NCBI GenBank assembly: GCA_019752835.1
Contig: JAIELR010000058.1
Span: 1 to 16,832, forward strand
Direction: 5' to 3'
DNA: 16,832 bases
Origin: Gammaproteobacteria bacterium
GTDB taxonomy: Bacteria > Pseudomonadota > Gammaproteobacteria > UBA1113
The translations under genes were made by a program, and so were the position numbers. Of this stretch, positions 8,793 to 16,294 are shown piece after piece; within the stretch, counting starts at the first letter, position 1; each line of letters starts with the position of its first letter. The notes under the pieces were generated by a model. The model made no database searches and was not told where the DNA came from. It worked only from the letters and a program-made list of their open reading frames with translations.

Positions 8793-8917
8793 GAGCTGTA
8801 GGTTTGGGCGTTGAGCTGCCAGGCGAAACACAAAAGAGCCGAAAACTACGTTGGGTCATTGTGCTAGCTTACCCTCAGAGCGCTGGCGAAAAGGTTAGCG
8901 GACACAGGACGCACGAG

Positions 8918-8956
8918 GACTCCCATTGAAGGCAACACTACTGCTTAAATGGAGTC
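8918..8956. repeat. Imperfect inverted repeat
   Basis: GACTCC, a bulged C, ATT and AAG on the left arm pair with CTT, AAT and GGAGTC on the right arm, making 12 pairs with one bulge and one mismatch around a 12-base loop. No U tract follows, so it does not look like a terminator. It could be an operator, an element end or a repeat remnant. Confidence 0.45.
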
Positions 8957-8982
8957 CAGACAGATTCTAATCAAGAACATGT

Positions 8983-9011
8983 ATTGTCTATTGTTTTGAA
9001 AAATTTTGCAA
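8983..9011 (-). promoter_or_regulatory. Weak candidate promoter for the leftward gene set
   Basis: On the minus strand TTGCAA (9011-9006) is followed after 17 bases by GACAAT (8988-8983), each matching four of six consensus positions. It would give a leader of about 280 bases before the 1036-residue gene. Spacing is ideal, but such matches are common in AT-rich DNA. Confidence 0.2.
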
Positions 9012-9148
9012 TGATCTTGCTCCGTTTTTCAAAAGGTTAATTTGCACTTATGATTCTGAGGTTTTGTTTGGCTTTGTTTCTTAACCCCCTGTGCTAACGC
9101 CATGTAAGGCGGTTGTTGCACTTTATTATAGAATCCGCCCACAAAACG

Positions 9149-9166
9149 CTTATCATTTCTGATAAG
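9149..9166. repeat. 7-bp perfect hairpin
   Basis: CTTATCA, loop TTTC, TGATAAG. It lies in the divergent region about 210 bp upstream of the Rpn nuclease gene. It has operator-like symmetry and no downstream U tract on either strand. Confidence 0.4.
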
Positions 9167-9373
9167 GGTACTTTTGGGTTATAAGCGTATCAAAACAAGC
9201 GTTGTATTGCGTTGTACGCTGCGATAGTACGCCACTGGCGAATAAGAGCGGTGGTTTTTTGCTCAATATGGGCCGTTGCTCTACTTGAAATCCCTGGTCT
9301 AGGGCTAGGCAACAAGGGGCTTCTTCGTGTATACTTGGCACTCAATAATGCGCTTTATCCTCCGAGGCCCGCC

Positions 9374-10288
9374 ATGCTATTCAGTAAATTTCTTGACCCC
9401 AAAAACGACTTTGCCTTCAAACAGATTTTTGGCACTGAAAAAAATAAAGCGATTCTGGTGCATTTTATTAATGATGTGCTGGCGTGGGAAGGCGACCACC
9501 ACATCCGGGAAGTGACGTTTCTTAAAACGGCGCAAGATCCGGATATTGCTTATCAAAAACAGAGTTTAATTGATGTGTTGTGTACCGATGAACGCGGACG
9601 GCAGTACATCATTGAAATGCAAGTGGCTAAAACCAGTGGCTTTGAAAAACGCGCCCAGTACTATGCCGCCAAAGCCTATAGCCGGCAGTTGGACACGGGT
9701 GAGGATTATACGCAGTTAAAAGCGGTCATCTTTATCGCTATCACGGATTTTATCATGTTGCCGAATACCCCGGACTATCGCTCGACCCATATTATTCTGG
9801 ATGGAAAAACCTATAGCCATGACTTGAAAGATTTCTCGTACACCTTTTTAGAATTACCCAAGTTTACCAAGTCGATTGACGAATTACATACCTTGATTGA
9901 AAAGTGGATGTATTTTTTCAAACATGCCGAAGAAACGAGTGAAGAAGAGTTAAGCCGCATTGTTGGCAGTGATGAGATTATCCATCAAGCCTATGAGGCG
10001 TTAAATCGCTTTTCTTGGTCGGAGCTTGAGCTCAATACCTATGAAGAACAAGAAAAACGTCACCGCGATGCACAAGCTATTATTCAACAAAAATTGATCG
10101 ATGCTGAGGCGAGGGGAGAGGCGAGAGGTAAAGTGGAAGGCAAAGCCGAGGGTAAAGCGGAAACGATACAACAAACCCTTCGCGCTATAGACTTATTCGC
10201 TCAAGGCAAAATGGTAGAAGAAGTTCATGCGCTGACGGGACTTGACAAGACTATTCTGGAAGCGTTGAGCGCTCAAAAAACCAGTTAA
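9374..10288 (+). CDS. Rpn-family PD-(D/E)XK nuclease / putative transposase (PDDEXK_2)
   Basis: 304 residues, a typical length for the family. The start MLFSKFLDPKNDFAFKQIFG is the classic N-terminus of Rpn-type recombination-promoting nucleases. The nuclease core is visible as D67 in SLIDVLCTDERG and E81-M-Q83 in IIEMQVAKT, followed by the basic and tyrosine-rich KRAQYYAAKAYSRQ helix. The C-terminus carries the charged run GEARGKVEGKAEGK and then a short helical domain (AIDLFAQGKMVEEVHALTG). I chose ATG at 9374 with GAGG 7 bases upstream; the longer frame from 9212 adds 54 residues without family character. Members cleave DNA, with metal-dependent activity known for relatives, and they are abundant in mobile and accessory regions. 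It lies 122 bp before NACHT-2 on the same strand. A role in that system is possible, but these genes are also common as independent mobile genes. Confidence 0.93.
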   Translation: MLFSKFLDPKNDFAFKQIFGTEKNKAILVHFINDVLAWEGDHHIREVTFLKTAQDPDIAYQKQSLIDVLCTDERGRQYIIEMQVAKTSGFEKRAQYYAAKAYSRQLDTGEDYTQLKAVIFIAITDFIMLPNTPDYRSTHIILDGKTYSHDLKDFSYTFLELPKFTKSIDELHTLIEKWMYFFKHAEETSEEELSRIVGSDEIIHQAYEALNRFSWSELELNTYEEQEKRHRDAQAIIQQKLIDAEARGEARGKVEGKAEGKAETIQQTLRAIDLFAQGKMVEEVHALTGLDKTILEALSAQKTS

Positions 10289-10348
10289 GAGTGATGAATA
10301 GGAACCTTTAGTGAGCCAAGGCGTTGTTCAAAGAATGGCAAGCCATAA

Positions 10349-10375
10349 TTGCATGAAAAAAATGCTTGATAATAT
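10349..10375 (+). promoter_or_regulatory. Candidate promoter for the NACHT-2 gene set
   Basis: TTGCAT (10349-10354) and TAATAT (10370-10375) are separated by 15 bases, slightly short of the usual 17. Initiation near 10382 would leave a leader of about 29 bases with AAGGAT (10400-10405) before the TTG start at 10411. No terminator is seen between the nuclease stop and this site, so read-through is also possible. Confidence 0.35.
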
Positions 10376-10410
10376 TTCGCTTCCTTTATTCTGTTTACCA
10401 AGGATAGAAA

Positions 10411-13400
10411 TTGATTGACGCGCTTATTGACGAGTTTAAATGGGCTTTACAAACCTCTTATCAACGGTATTTAAAACTGCCTCGCTTGTTTTCTAGTGGA
10501 GAGAAAGCTGATATTGCTGAGAGTTTTATCAATTTGGCTTTGTTAAAAAAACAGGCCGTCCAAGAGGTTGAAAAAAAATGGGGTGAGCTTTATCAAGGCG
10601 AGAAATGGAACGACGAGCGGGCTTATAGTCACGAATCCCTCTACCAAGAACATATACCACTTCCCCTGGATAAGCTCTTTTTGCCTGAAAATAAAAAGGA
10701 AAAAACGCCTGAGTCAGTGTTAGTCTGGGGTCGAGCCGGTATTGGTAAAAGTATTTTATGTCAATATTTAGCGACACAATGCGGCACTAGCGAGGTCTTG
10801 CCTCATCTTAACCAACAGTTTCAAGCTGTGATTTGGCTCAGGCTGCGTGAAATCATTACTGTTTTTTCAGTGAGGGCTGAATTTTCTTGGGAGGGAGATG
10901 AATTATTCTGGCAGATTCTGAAAAAATATTTTTTAACAACACGCTTTTGGAAAAAAGAGGAAAATGAGAAAAAAGAGATCTTATTTGAGTGGATGGAAAC
11001 CAACGCCTCTCATATTCTCATCTTATGTGATGGATATGATGAAATCGCAGGATTGGAAAAAAAATATCCTTGGGTAAGTGATTTATTTGAAACGATTTTT
11101 AAAATGGGAAGAGTGTTATTAACTTCTCGTCCGATGCCTCTTCATGTTGGCCAAAATAGGCAATTTGATCGCGAACTGGAGTGTATGGGGTTCATGTCTG
11201 ACGATATTGAACACTATGTTAGCGAATATTTGAACAATGTAAAAAAAGAATATGAGATACCTTTACTTATCAGTTTTTTGCGTAGTCAGCCGAGTCTATG
11301 GGGTATTGCTCATATTCCCATTAACCTCGAATTGATTTGCTGGAGTTGGAAAGAAAATAAACTGTCCAATGCTACCCATACGCTTAGTGCTTTATATGAA
11401 GAAATTGTGAGTGCGTTGAAAGAAAGAAATGAAGACGATAATAAACAGCCTTTTCCCATTTCATCGGAGCTCAAGGAACACGCTCTAGCCTTTTTGGCGA
11501 AATTAGCCGATGCTGCCATGCAGAGGAAGAATGTTTTATTTTCAAGAAAATTTCTCAATGTGAGATTGAAAGCGTATCACTGTGAACATGCAAAGGATGT
11601 AGAGTCTTCGTCTATTCTGGCTGCAAGTATTCAACTGGGTTTATTGAAGAGCACCGGAAAAGTCGACGGCTATGCGAAAACATTGCCAGAAAGTTATTGC
11701 TTTGTGCATTTGAGCTTTCAGGAATTTTTTGCCGCACGTTATTATATGCAGCATTTCTTATATCCTGTGCAGAATAAGAGTGAAGCGATTCTGACAGAAT
11801 GTATGCAATATAAGTACGAACCACAATATCAACTCATGTGGTGGTTCTTGAGCGGTTTGCTTTATCAGGCGGGCCAAAATGACTCTTCTCATCAGGCAGG
11901 GCTAACATGGTTTTGGCAGGCGTTGCATACGTTTCCACACGACGCTATAGGAACTTACCATTTAGCTCTGATTGCGCATTGCCTGGAAGAGTGCGAAGCC
12001 AATCAGACCTTACTCGAATTAAGTCCCTATTTACAGCAACAAGTTCATTTTTTTATTACTTGGCTAAATGATACGGCAATTGACATAACTAACCTATGGT
12101 TTCTTGCTTTAACACGATGCCCGAATGTGCTTGGAAGGTTGATTCAAGAAAATTTTTCATATGTGGATTTGACGCGACTTACTCACTTATTGCAGCCAAT
12201 GCAGTTTCTGCCGCAGCAGATTCAAACGATATTGTTCGAGCGCTTAACAGAGGAAAAGACATTATACCAGCATAAAATTGATATTGCTAATTTTTTTACC
12301 TTAAAATTGGTATACTTAAATGATAAAATTGCAGAAAAATTGTTTGAATTTCTGGCTAAATCAAGAGGAGACGAATGGTCTTGGCGGCGAGTTGCTGATT
12401 GCCTTGCTGGCTATGAAACCCTCCCTCCTTCACACTTAACTATTTTGCTCGAGTTTCGAGGTAGGATGGAAAAGAAATGGAAATCATCAAAGTATCGTTA
12501 TGATTATTACGAAACTTACGGTCATTACGAAATTGTTCCACGTATTTTTGAGGTACTTGGTTCTCGGCGTGATTGGGATAACAATTTATTGAGTAGGGTA
12601 AAGAAATTTTTAAAAGATTTAAAGTATTCTGAGCATCATCGCGAATTAATTCATGCCTTAGGTAGAAGAAAGCTGATGAATAAGGAAATTGCATGGTGGC
12701 TGAGAGCGTTACTCTTGAATGGAAAAATAGGGTTAAATACACGGCAGTTTGCAGCAGTTTCTCTTTTACATTCTAGTACGCTTACTCTTGAGGCAGCTGA
12801 TAATGTTTGGCAATTTTATCGAAAAATAAAACCAGAAGAATATAATTTTCCTGAGTTTCGAGATCTTTTTGCGCATAGTCGAGATTTTTTATCCGGGTGT
12901 TATGGAGAAAAATTTGTGACGTTTTTGAGCGATACGACTGTTAACGTATTATTGCGTTATCAACTACTACGAGATTTATATACTTGGTCTTCTCCGTCTG
13001 AAGATATTTTTATGCGTTTAGTAGCTGCTCTGACTGATTTTACACTAGAACTAGCAATACGAGTGCCCATTGGTTTGTTATTATTAAAATGGCATAAGCC
13101 GCCCAAGGAATGCATTCATTTTTTCAAGATATGTTTATTTTCCATGGAACTAAAATTGGAGAGTCGTACAGAAATAGCTCTTAAGCTAGTGCGTTATCTT
13201 GGTCAGGTGGATGAGCTTGAGGAGATTTTACTTACTTTTCTTCGAGACATCGAGATAGACAATAGTCTATACGAGAAAATTGTAAAAACGTGGTGTCAGC
13301 AAAAAACAATTTCTAGAACTGCTTTAATGCAATTTTTTATCTATTTTGTTGAAAAAAAGGATATGCTTTATGATCAACTTTTGTTGATTAAATTAATTCA

Positions 13401-13665
13401 AAAAAGTGAAATATTGTTAGGCGAGGCGTTATTCTTCGCTTGTCTACAAAATCAAGAGCTTAATAGTTCCATAAAAATTGGTATTGCTGAAGCCTTCTCG
13501 TTTAATTCTGTACTTTCTGAGCCATTTATTGAGAGTATTATTGCGCTAGTTACGAATAATATTATTCCGCTATCCTCTCGACTGAATCTGCTCGATAAAT
13601 TAGCAGAAAAATTAAGCTCACTTTTACCATCCAACGAAGTCGCACACGATGTGCGACGAGCGTGA
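10411..13665 (+). CDS. NACHT-domain STAND ATPase with C-terminal solenoid (NACHT-2)
   Basis: 1084 residues. Walker A WGRAGIGKS is at 106-114, Walker B LILCDGYDE at 203-211, LLTSRP at 236-241, and the arm motif FVHLSFQEFFAA at 431-442, at almost the same residue number as in NACHT-1, so the two are paralogues. The N-terminal helical domain (AESFINLALLKK) also matches NACHT-1. From about 470 on, the protein is an irregular helical-repeat solenoid, more degenerate than the HEAT array of NACHT-1. Start is TTG at 10411, forced by an in-frame TAG at 10405-10407 and by the next Met lying at residue 195, beyond Walker A; AAGGAT lies 5 bases upstream. The 3' end overlaps the next gene by 17 bp in the +1 frame. 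The role is probably ligand-triggered oligomerisation, in defence or host interaction; this is inferred from family. Confidence 0.92.
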   Translation: MIDALIDEFKWALQTSYQRYLKLPRLFSSGEKADIAESFINLALLKKQAVQEVEKKWGELYQGEKWNDERAYSHESLYQEHIPLPLDKLFLPENKKEKTPESVLVWGRAGIGKSILCQYLATQCGTSEVLPHLNQQFQAVIWLRLREIITVFSVRAEFSWEGDELFWQILKKYFLTTRFWKKEENEKKEILFEWMETNASHILILCDGYDEIAGLEKKYPWVSDLFETIFKMGRVLLTSRPMPLHVGQNRQFDRELECMGFMSDDIEHYVSEYLNNVKKEYEIPLLISFLRSQPSLWGIAHIPINLELICWSWKENKLSNATHTLSALYEEIVSALKERNEDDNKQPFPISSELKEHALAFLAKLADAAMQRKNVLFSRKFLNVRLKAYHCEHAKDVESSSILAASIQLGLLKSTGKVDGYAKTLPESYCFVHLSFQEFFAARYYMQHFLYPVQNKSEAILTECMQYKYEPQYQLMWWFLSGLLYQAGQNDSSHQAGLTWFWQALHTFPHDAIGTYHLALIAHCLEECEANQTLLELSPYLQQQVHFFITWLNDTAIDITNLWFLALTRCPNVLGRLIQENFSYVDLTRLTHLLQPMQFLPQQIQTILFERLTEEKTLYQHKIDIANFFTLKLVYLNDKIAEKLFEFLAKSRGDEWSWRRVADCLAGYETLPPSHLTILLEFRGRMEKKWKSSKYRYDYYETYGHYEIVPRIFEVLGSRRDWDNNLLSRVKKFLKDLKYSEHHRELIHALGRRKLMNKEIAWWLRALLLNGKIGLNTRQFAAVSLLHSSTLTLEAADNVWQFYRKIKPEEYNFPEFRDLFAHSRDFLSGCYGEKFVTFLSDTTVNVLLRYQLLRDLYTWSSPSEDIFMRLVAALTDFTLELAIRVPIGLLLLKWHKPPKECIHFFKICLFSMELKLESRTEIALKLVRYLGQVDELEEILLTFLRDIEIDNSLYEKIVKTWCQQKTISRTALMQFFIYFVEKKDMLYDQLLLIKLIQKSEILLGEALFFACLQNQELNSSIKIGIAEAFSFNSVLSEPFIESIIALVTNNIIPLSSRLNLLDKLAEKLSSLLPSNEVAHDVRRA
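13635..13660 (+). repeat. 26-bp stem-loop element, copy 2, spanning a start codon
   Basis: GTCGCACA (13639-13646), loop CGA, TGTGCGAC (13650-13657): a perfect 8-bp stem. The A of the ATG at 13649 is the last loop base and the rest is in the stem, so the hairpin would hide this start unless ribosomes translating NACHT-2 open it. It matches 8767-8792 at 22 of 26 positions. It may be an inserted REP-like element that broke one long gene into two. Confidence 0.6.
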
Positions 13666-15916
13666 GGAGTATTTAGAGTCTTTTATCAGCATGGGGTTAA
13701 ATAGTATGCTAAAAGAACATCAGATGCGATCGAGGCAGTCTCTAAAGAAAGAGCCACTTTATGTCAATCTCGTATGTTTCAAGAAGTATAAAACAAAAAA
13801 AGAAGAAAGCGATCAAGGTTTAACAGAAGAGGAACAAACAAAACGTACCCATTTATTATTGCAGGCATTTGCTATATTAAATGAGACTCAATTGCATATT
13901 GTGATAAAAGTATTATATAGAAATTTAATTCAACCGCTTAAAGATTTCCTCATCGCATTATTAGAAATGGACACCTTACCGTTTAGATTGCGTTATACTA
14001 TTGCTGTTTATTTGACTTTTAATAATACAATTAAAAAAATTGAAGATTTGGAAAACATTTTGCAATTTTTTTATAAACACGATTATGTGGATGGACAACT
14101 ACGAAAAATAACGCGTGCGATTTTTGACAAAACAAGAGATAGCTTTAAAAATTTTGAAAAAATCATAGTAGTCATATTAAATCATATTAATCATAGTGTG
14201 AATCAAAAAAAAATGCTCTTGATTAACGATGAAACAATAGAATTCATGCTGAATGAAGATATATTGGATTATCTTACAATGTATATCAATCACTTTGATA
14301 GCATTCCAGCATTGATCCGCAATTTTTTTCATCGTTCTGAAGTAGATAACCATATTCGCGGGACTGTACTGAGCGCTTTTATTCAAAGTAAAAAAATGAA
14401 ATTAAAACAGAAAGAAGCATTGATAAATTTCTTTTTCAATTTAACTTTTAAAAAAGAAATTTATTTATATGTTTTAAGATCTAATATACTGCTATTTTGC
14501 CACGACCAAGAAAACATTGCTCGATGTGTACATTTTTTAATAAATAGCGATATAAATATTCATTACAATATGGTTGAAACTCTTGGAATTATTCTTTCTA
14601 CCATTTGGGTAAATAAACACGCAAATCTGTTTCAAGCATATTGGCCTTGGTTACTTAGTATTACCGTACATGCTAAGAAGTTATTAAGAAAAACATTATT
14701 TTATTTTTTAGAAGATCCCGTGTGGTTTCAACTAGCCGTGCAACAACCTATTGAAACTATTTTACACGATTTTTCTCTCTGCATATTAAATGAAAATTTA
14801 CTCGTGACGATATTGTCAACTCCTACTATTGATGTTTCCATTTATTGGAATTATCAAGCTATCCACTTTAGGAGACTCCCTTACAATCCCTTTGAAAAAG
14901 CTCAGAAAACGTTTTCTTTCTCCGGTAATATGTTATTTCACACCCAGAATGCATTTTTATCCACTATGAAAAAATTTCAGAAACAGAATAACCTCGTGAC
15001 TAACAAAAAAATTGAATCACCTGTTCAACAGTTTATTTTTCCTCATACATCGGTTTTTAATTTTGAAGCGCAACAAGTGCAAGTTCAAGAAATTAACACG
15101 AATACACTCTCTGTCGGTAACCGATATGCATTGCCCAATTCTTACTCACCCTCTGGAGAAACTACTATGGAAAAATCCTCGTTAAGTGAACACCCTAGCA
15201 AACCCAAGAAGCTATCTGGCTCTCAAAACCAAGGCGCTTTAATTCAAGCCAAATTGATTGAAGTAAGAAATAAAATCACCACTATTCGTGAGCAATTACG
15301 GTTTCCGGTAGGAAGCGGCAAAGAAGTGATTGATGCCCATCGTGAGCTCTTAATGCATCAACTCCACCAAGCAGAAAGTGGGCTTAATACGTATTGTCTT
15401 ATTTCAGCCGAGAAAATCACCGCCCAAGATATGGAAAATGTCGACACCTCGATTCAGATAGTGGAAAAAATAGAAAAACAATTACCCCCTCTGCCACACG
15501 CCCATTCTTCGCAAACAACGCCTAACCCGGCTCAGGTGTCCTACAGTCATTTTGGCAAAACCCCTGTTTCTCAGCCGCTATCCCCTACCGATAGCATTGA
15601 TGACATCACCCACTGCGAGAAAATCAGTGAGCGGCGTTACCGCGTGACATTGGATTATGTGGCAATGGATTTGACCCCCACTCAGCAGCGTCAGCTTCAA
15701 GTGTTTATTCAAGAGGAAGGCATGGATGACGCACAAGGGTATATTGATAATTCCGAAACACGGAACAAAAAACAGACCTTAATAACCAGTTTATCGTTTA
15801 CCTCAGAGAAAGCGGCGAAACAATTTGAGAAACGCTTATTACACGCGATAGATAATTTAAATCAACCCGCTACTATTTCTCATTTGTCAAATAAGGAGAC
15901 GTTTGTCCCTCTTTAA
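13649..15916 (+). CDS. Solenoid-like protein continuing NACHT-2, with distinct C-terminal domain (755 residues)
   Basis: Not a recognised family. Residues 1 to about 450 are Lys, Ile, Leu and Phe-rich helices without motifs, looking like a continuation of the NACHT-2 solenoid. Around 465-505 is a polar segment with VFNFEAQQVQVQEINTNTL. Residues 507-755 form a different part: a helical pair (IQAKLIEVRNKITTIREQL), a Pro/Ser linker, and an alpha/beta-looking end (RRYRVTLDYVAMDLTPTQQR, then LITSLSFTSEKAAKQFEKR). The DNA is extremely AT-rich to about 15000 and clearly less so after 15170. ATG at 15167, with GGAG 8 bases upstream, could be a separate start for the last 249 residues. ATG 13649 overlaps the upstream stop by 17 bp within a hairpin, so expression is coupled or the gene is the broken second half of NACHT-2. 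Confidence 0.8.
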   Translation: MCDEREEYLESFISMGLNSMLKEHQMRSRQSLKKEPLYVNLVCFKKYKTKKEESDQGLTEEEQTKRTHLLLQAFAILNETQLHIVIKVLYRNLIQPLKDFLIALLEMDTLPFRLRYTIAVYLTFNNTIKKIEDLENILQFFYKHDYVDGQLRKITRAIFDKTRDSFKNFEKIIVVILNHINHSVNQKKMLLINDETIEFMLNEDILDYLTMYINHFDSIPALIRNFFHRSEVDNHIRGTVLSAFIQSKKMKLKQKEALINFFFNLTFKKEIYLYVLRSNILLFCHDQENIARCVHFLINSDINIHYNMVETLGIILSTIWVNKHANLFQAYWPWLLSITVHAKKLLRKTLFYFLEDPVWFQLAVQQPIETILHDFSLCILNENLLVTILSTPTIDVSIYWNYQAIHFRRLPYNPFEKAQKTFSFSGNMLFHTQNAFLSTMKKFQKQNNLVTNKKIESPVQQFIFPHTSVFNFEAQQVQVQEINTNTLSVGNRYALPNSYSPSGETTMEKSSLSEHPSKPKKLSGSQNQGALIQAKLIEVRNKITTIREQLRFPVGSGKEVIDAHRELLMHQLHQAESGLNTYCLISAEKITAQDMENVDTSIQIVEKIEKQLPPLPHAHSSQTTPNPAQVSYSHFGKTPVSQPLSPTDSIDDITHCEKISERRYRVTLDYVAMDLTPTQQRQLQVFIQEEGMDDAQGYIDNSETRNKKQTLITSLSFTSEKAAKQFEKRLLHAIDNLNQPATISHLSNKETFVPL
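15167..15169 (+). promoter_or_regulatory. Candidate internal translation start in the 755-residue gene
   Basis: ATG preceded by GGAG at 15155-15158 with an 8-base spacer. It coincides with the change in base composition and with the onset of the C-terminal domain, so a stand-alone 249-residue product (15167-15916) is possible. Confidence 0.3.
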
Positions 15917-16277
15917 TGCTCCATCATCGAACACGGGCCACATCGGTGGTGGAGAAAACAAAATAATAGATGGTCAAGATAAGTATGTTCAGGCGACAGG
16001 CAGTTTAGTCAACATGCGCGATGCTGAAATAAGCGCATTAAAAGCAATAAACACTCAGCACAAACAAAAAAATATCTTCCATATGTATAGTTCTTCACCA
16101 GCAATAAGTGTGCCGGTCGGTGCTGCCAAAGAGGCTCGACAAGTTCAAGAGTTACTCACACAAACCAATGAAAATCTCAAAGCAGCGTATCGTCAAGATA
16201 TTGCGATGCCATATTTATTGCAAAAGAAAGCAAGCCAAACGCTGTATAACTGTTATTTGCCGTTAACTTGCCTGTGA
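15903..16277 (+). CDS. Small hypothetical protein with Gly/Asn-rich N-terminal segment (124 residues)
   Basis: Family not recognised. The start is TTG at 15903 with AAGGAG at 15893-15898, 4 bases upstream, inside the end of the 755-residue gene (14-bp overlap, +1 frame). The first in-frame ATG is 37 codons later, so the TTG is preferred. The product begins SLFNAPSSNTGHIGGGENKI and continues with IIDGQDKYVQATGSLVNMRD, a Gly, Asn and Gln-containing segment of alternating polar and hydrophobic residues, followed by helices (AAKEARQVQELLTQTNENLK). No signal peptide or membrane span. Tight coupling suggests it works with the upstream protein. An IS66-like end begins about 18 bases after its stop, so its C-terminus may be truncated. 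Confidence 0.6.
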   Translation: MSLFNAPSSNTGHIGGGENKIIDGQDKYVQATGSLVNMRDAEISALKAINTQHKQKNIFHMYSSSPAISVPVGAAKEARQVQELLTQTNENLKAAYRQDIAMPYLLQKKASQTLYNCYLPLTCL

Positions 16278-16294
16278 GCTTCCGGTGAGCACGT

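Larger units (their letters stand above)
8694..9373. other. Divergent non-coding region of about 680 bp
   Basis: This region separates the leftward and rightward gene sets. Open frames within it are extensions of the two flanking genes or overlap palindromes, and I support none as a gene. It holds a stem-loop element at 8767-8792, an inverted repeat at 8918-8956, a 7-bp hairpin at 9149-9166, a weak leftward promoter candidate at 8983-9011, and a TATACT hexamer at 9330-9335 without a good -35. The G+C-richer portion at about 8700-8935 differs in texture from the AT-rich portion to its right, and may be debris of an older element. Confidence 0.6.

Noticed and set aside
8694..8831. 46-residue N-terminal extension of the 1036-residue protein
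   Set aside because: It crosses a palindromic element, lacks a ribosome binding site, and ATG 8693 has GGAG at ideal spacing.
9330..9335. TATACT as a -10 for the nuclease gene
   Set aside because: There is no acceptable -35 at 16-18 bases, so it was not listed as a promoter.
9212..9373. 54-residue N-terminal extension of the Rpn nuclease
   Set aside because: The family N-terminus begins at MLFSKFLDPKNDF (9374), which has its own ribosome binding site.
10353..10418. 21-codon ORF beginning MKKMLDNISLPLF and overlapping the TTG start of NACHT-2, a possible leader peptide
   Set aside because: It has no ribosome binding site, and the best promoter candidate (10349-10375) would start transcription downstream of its ATG.
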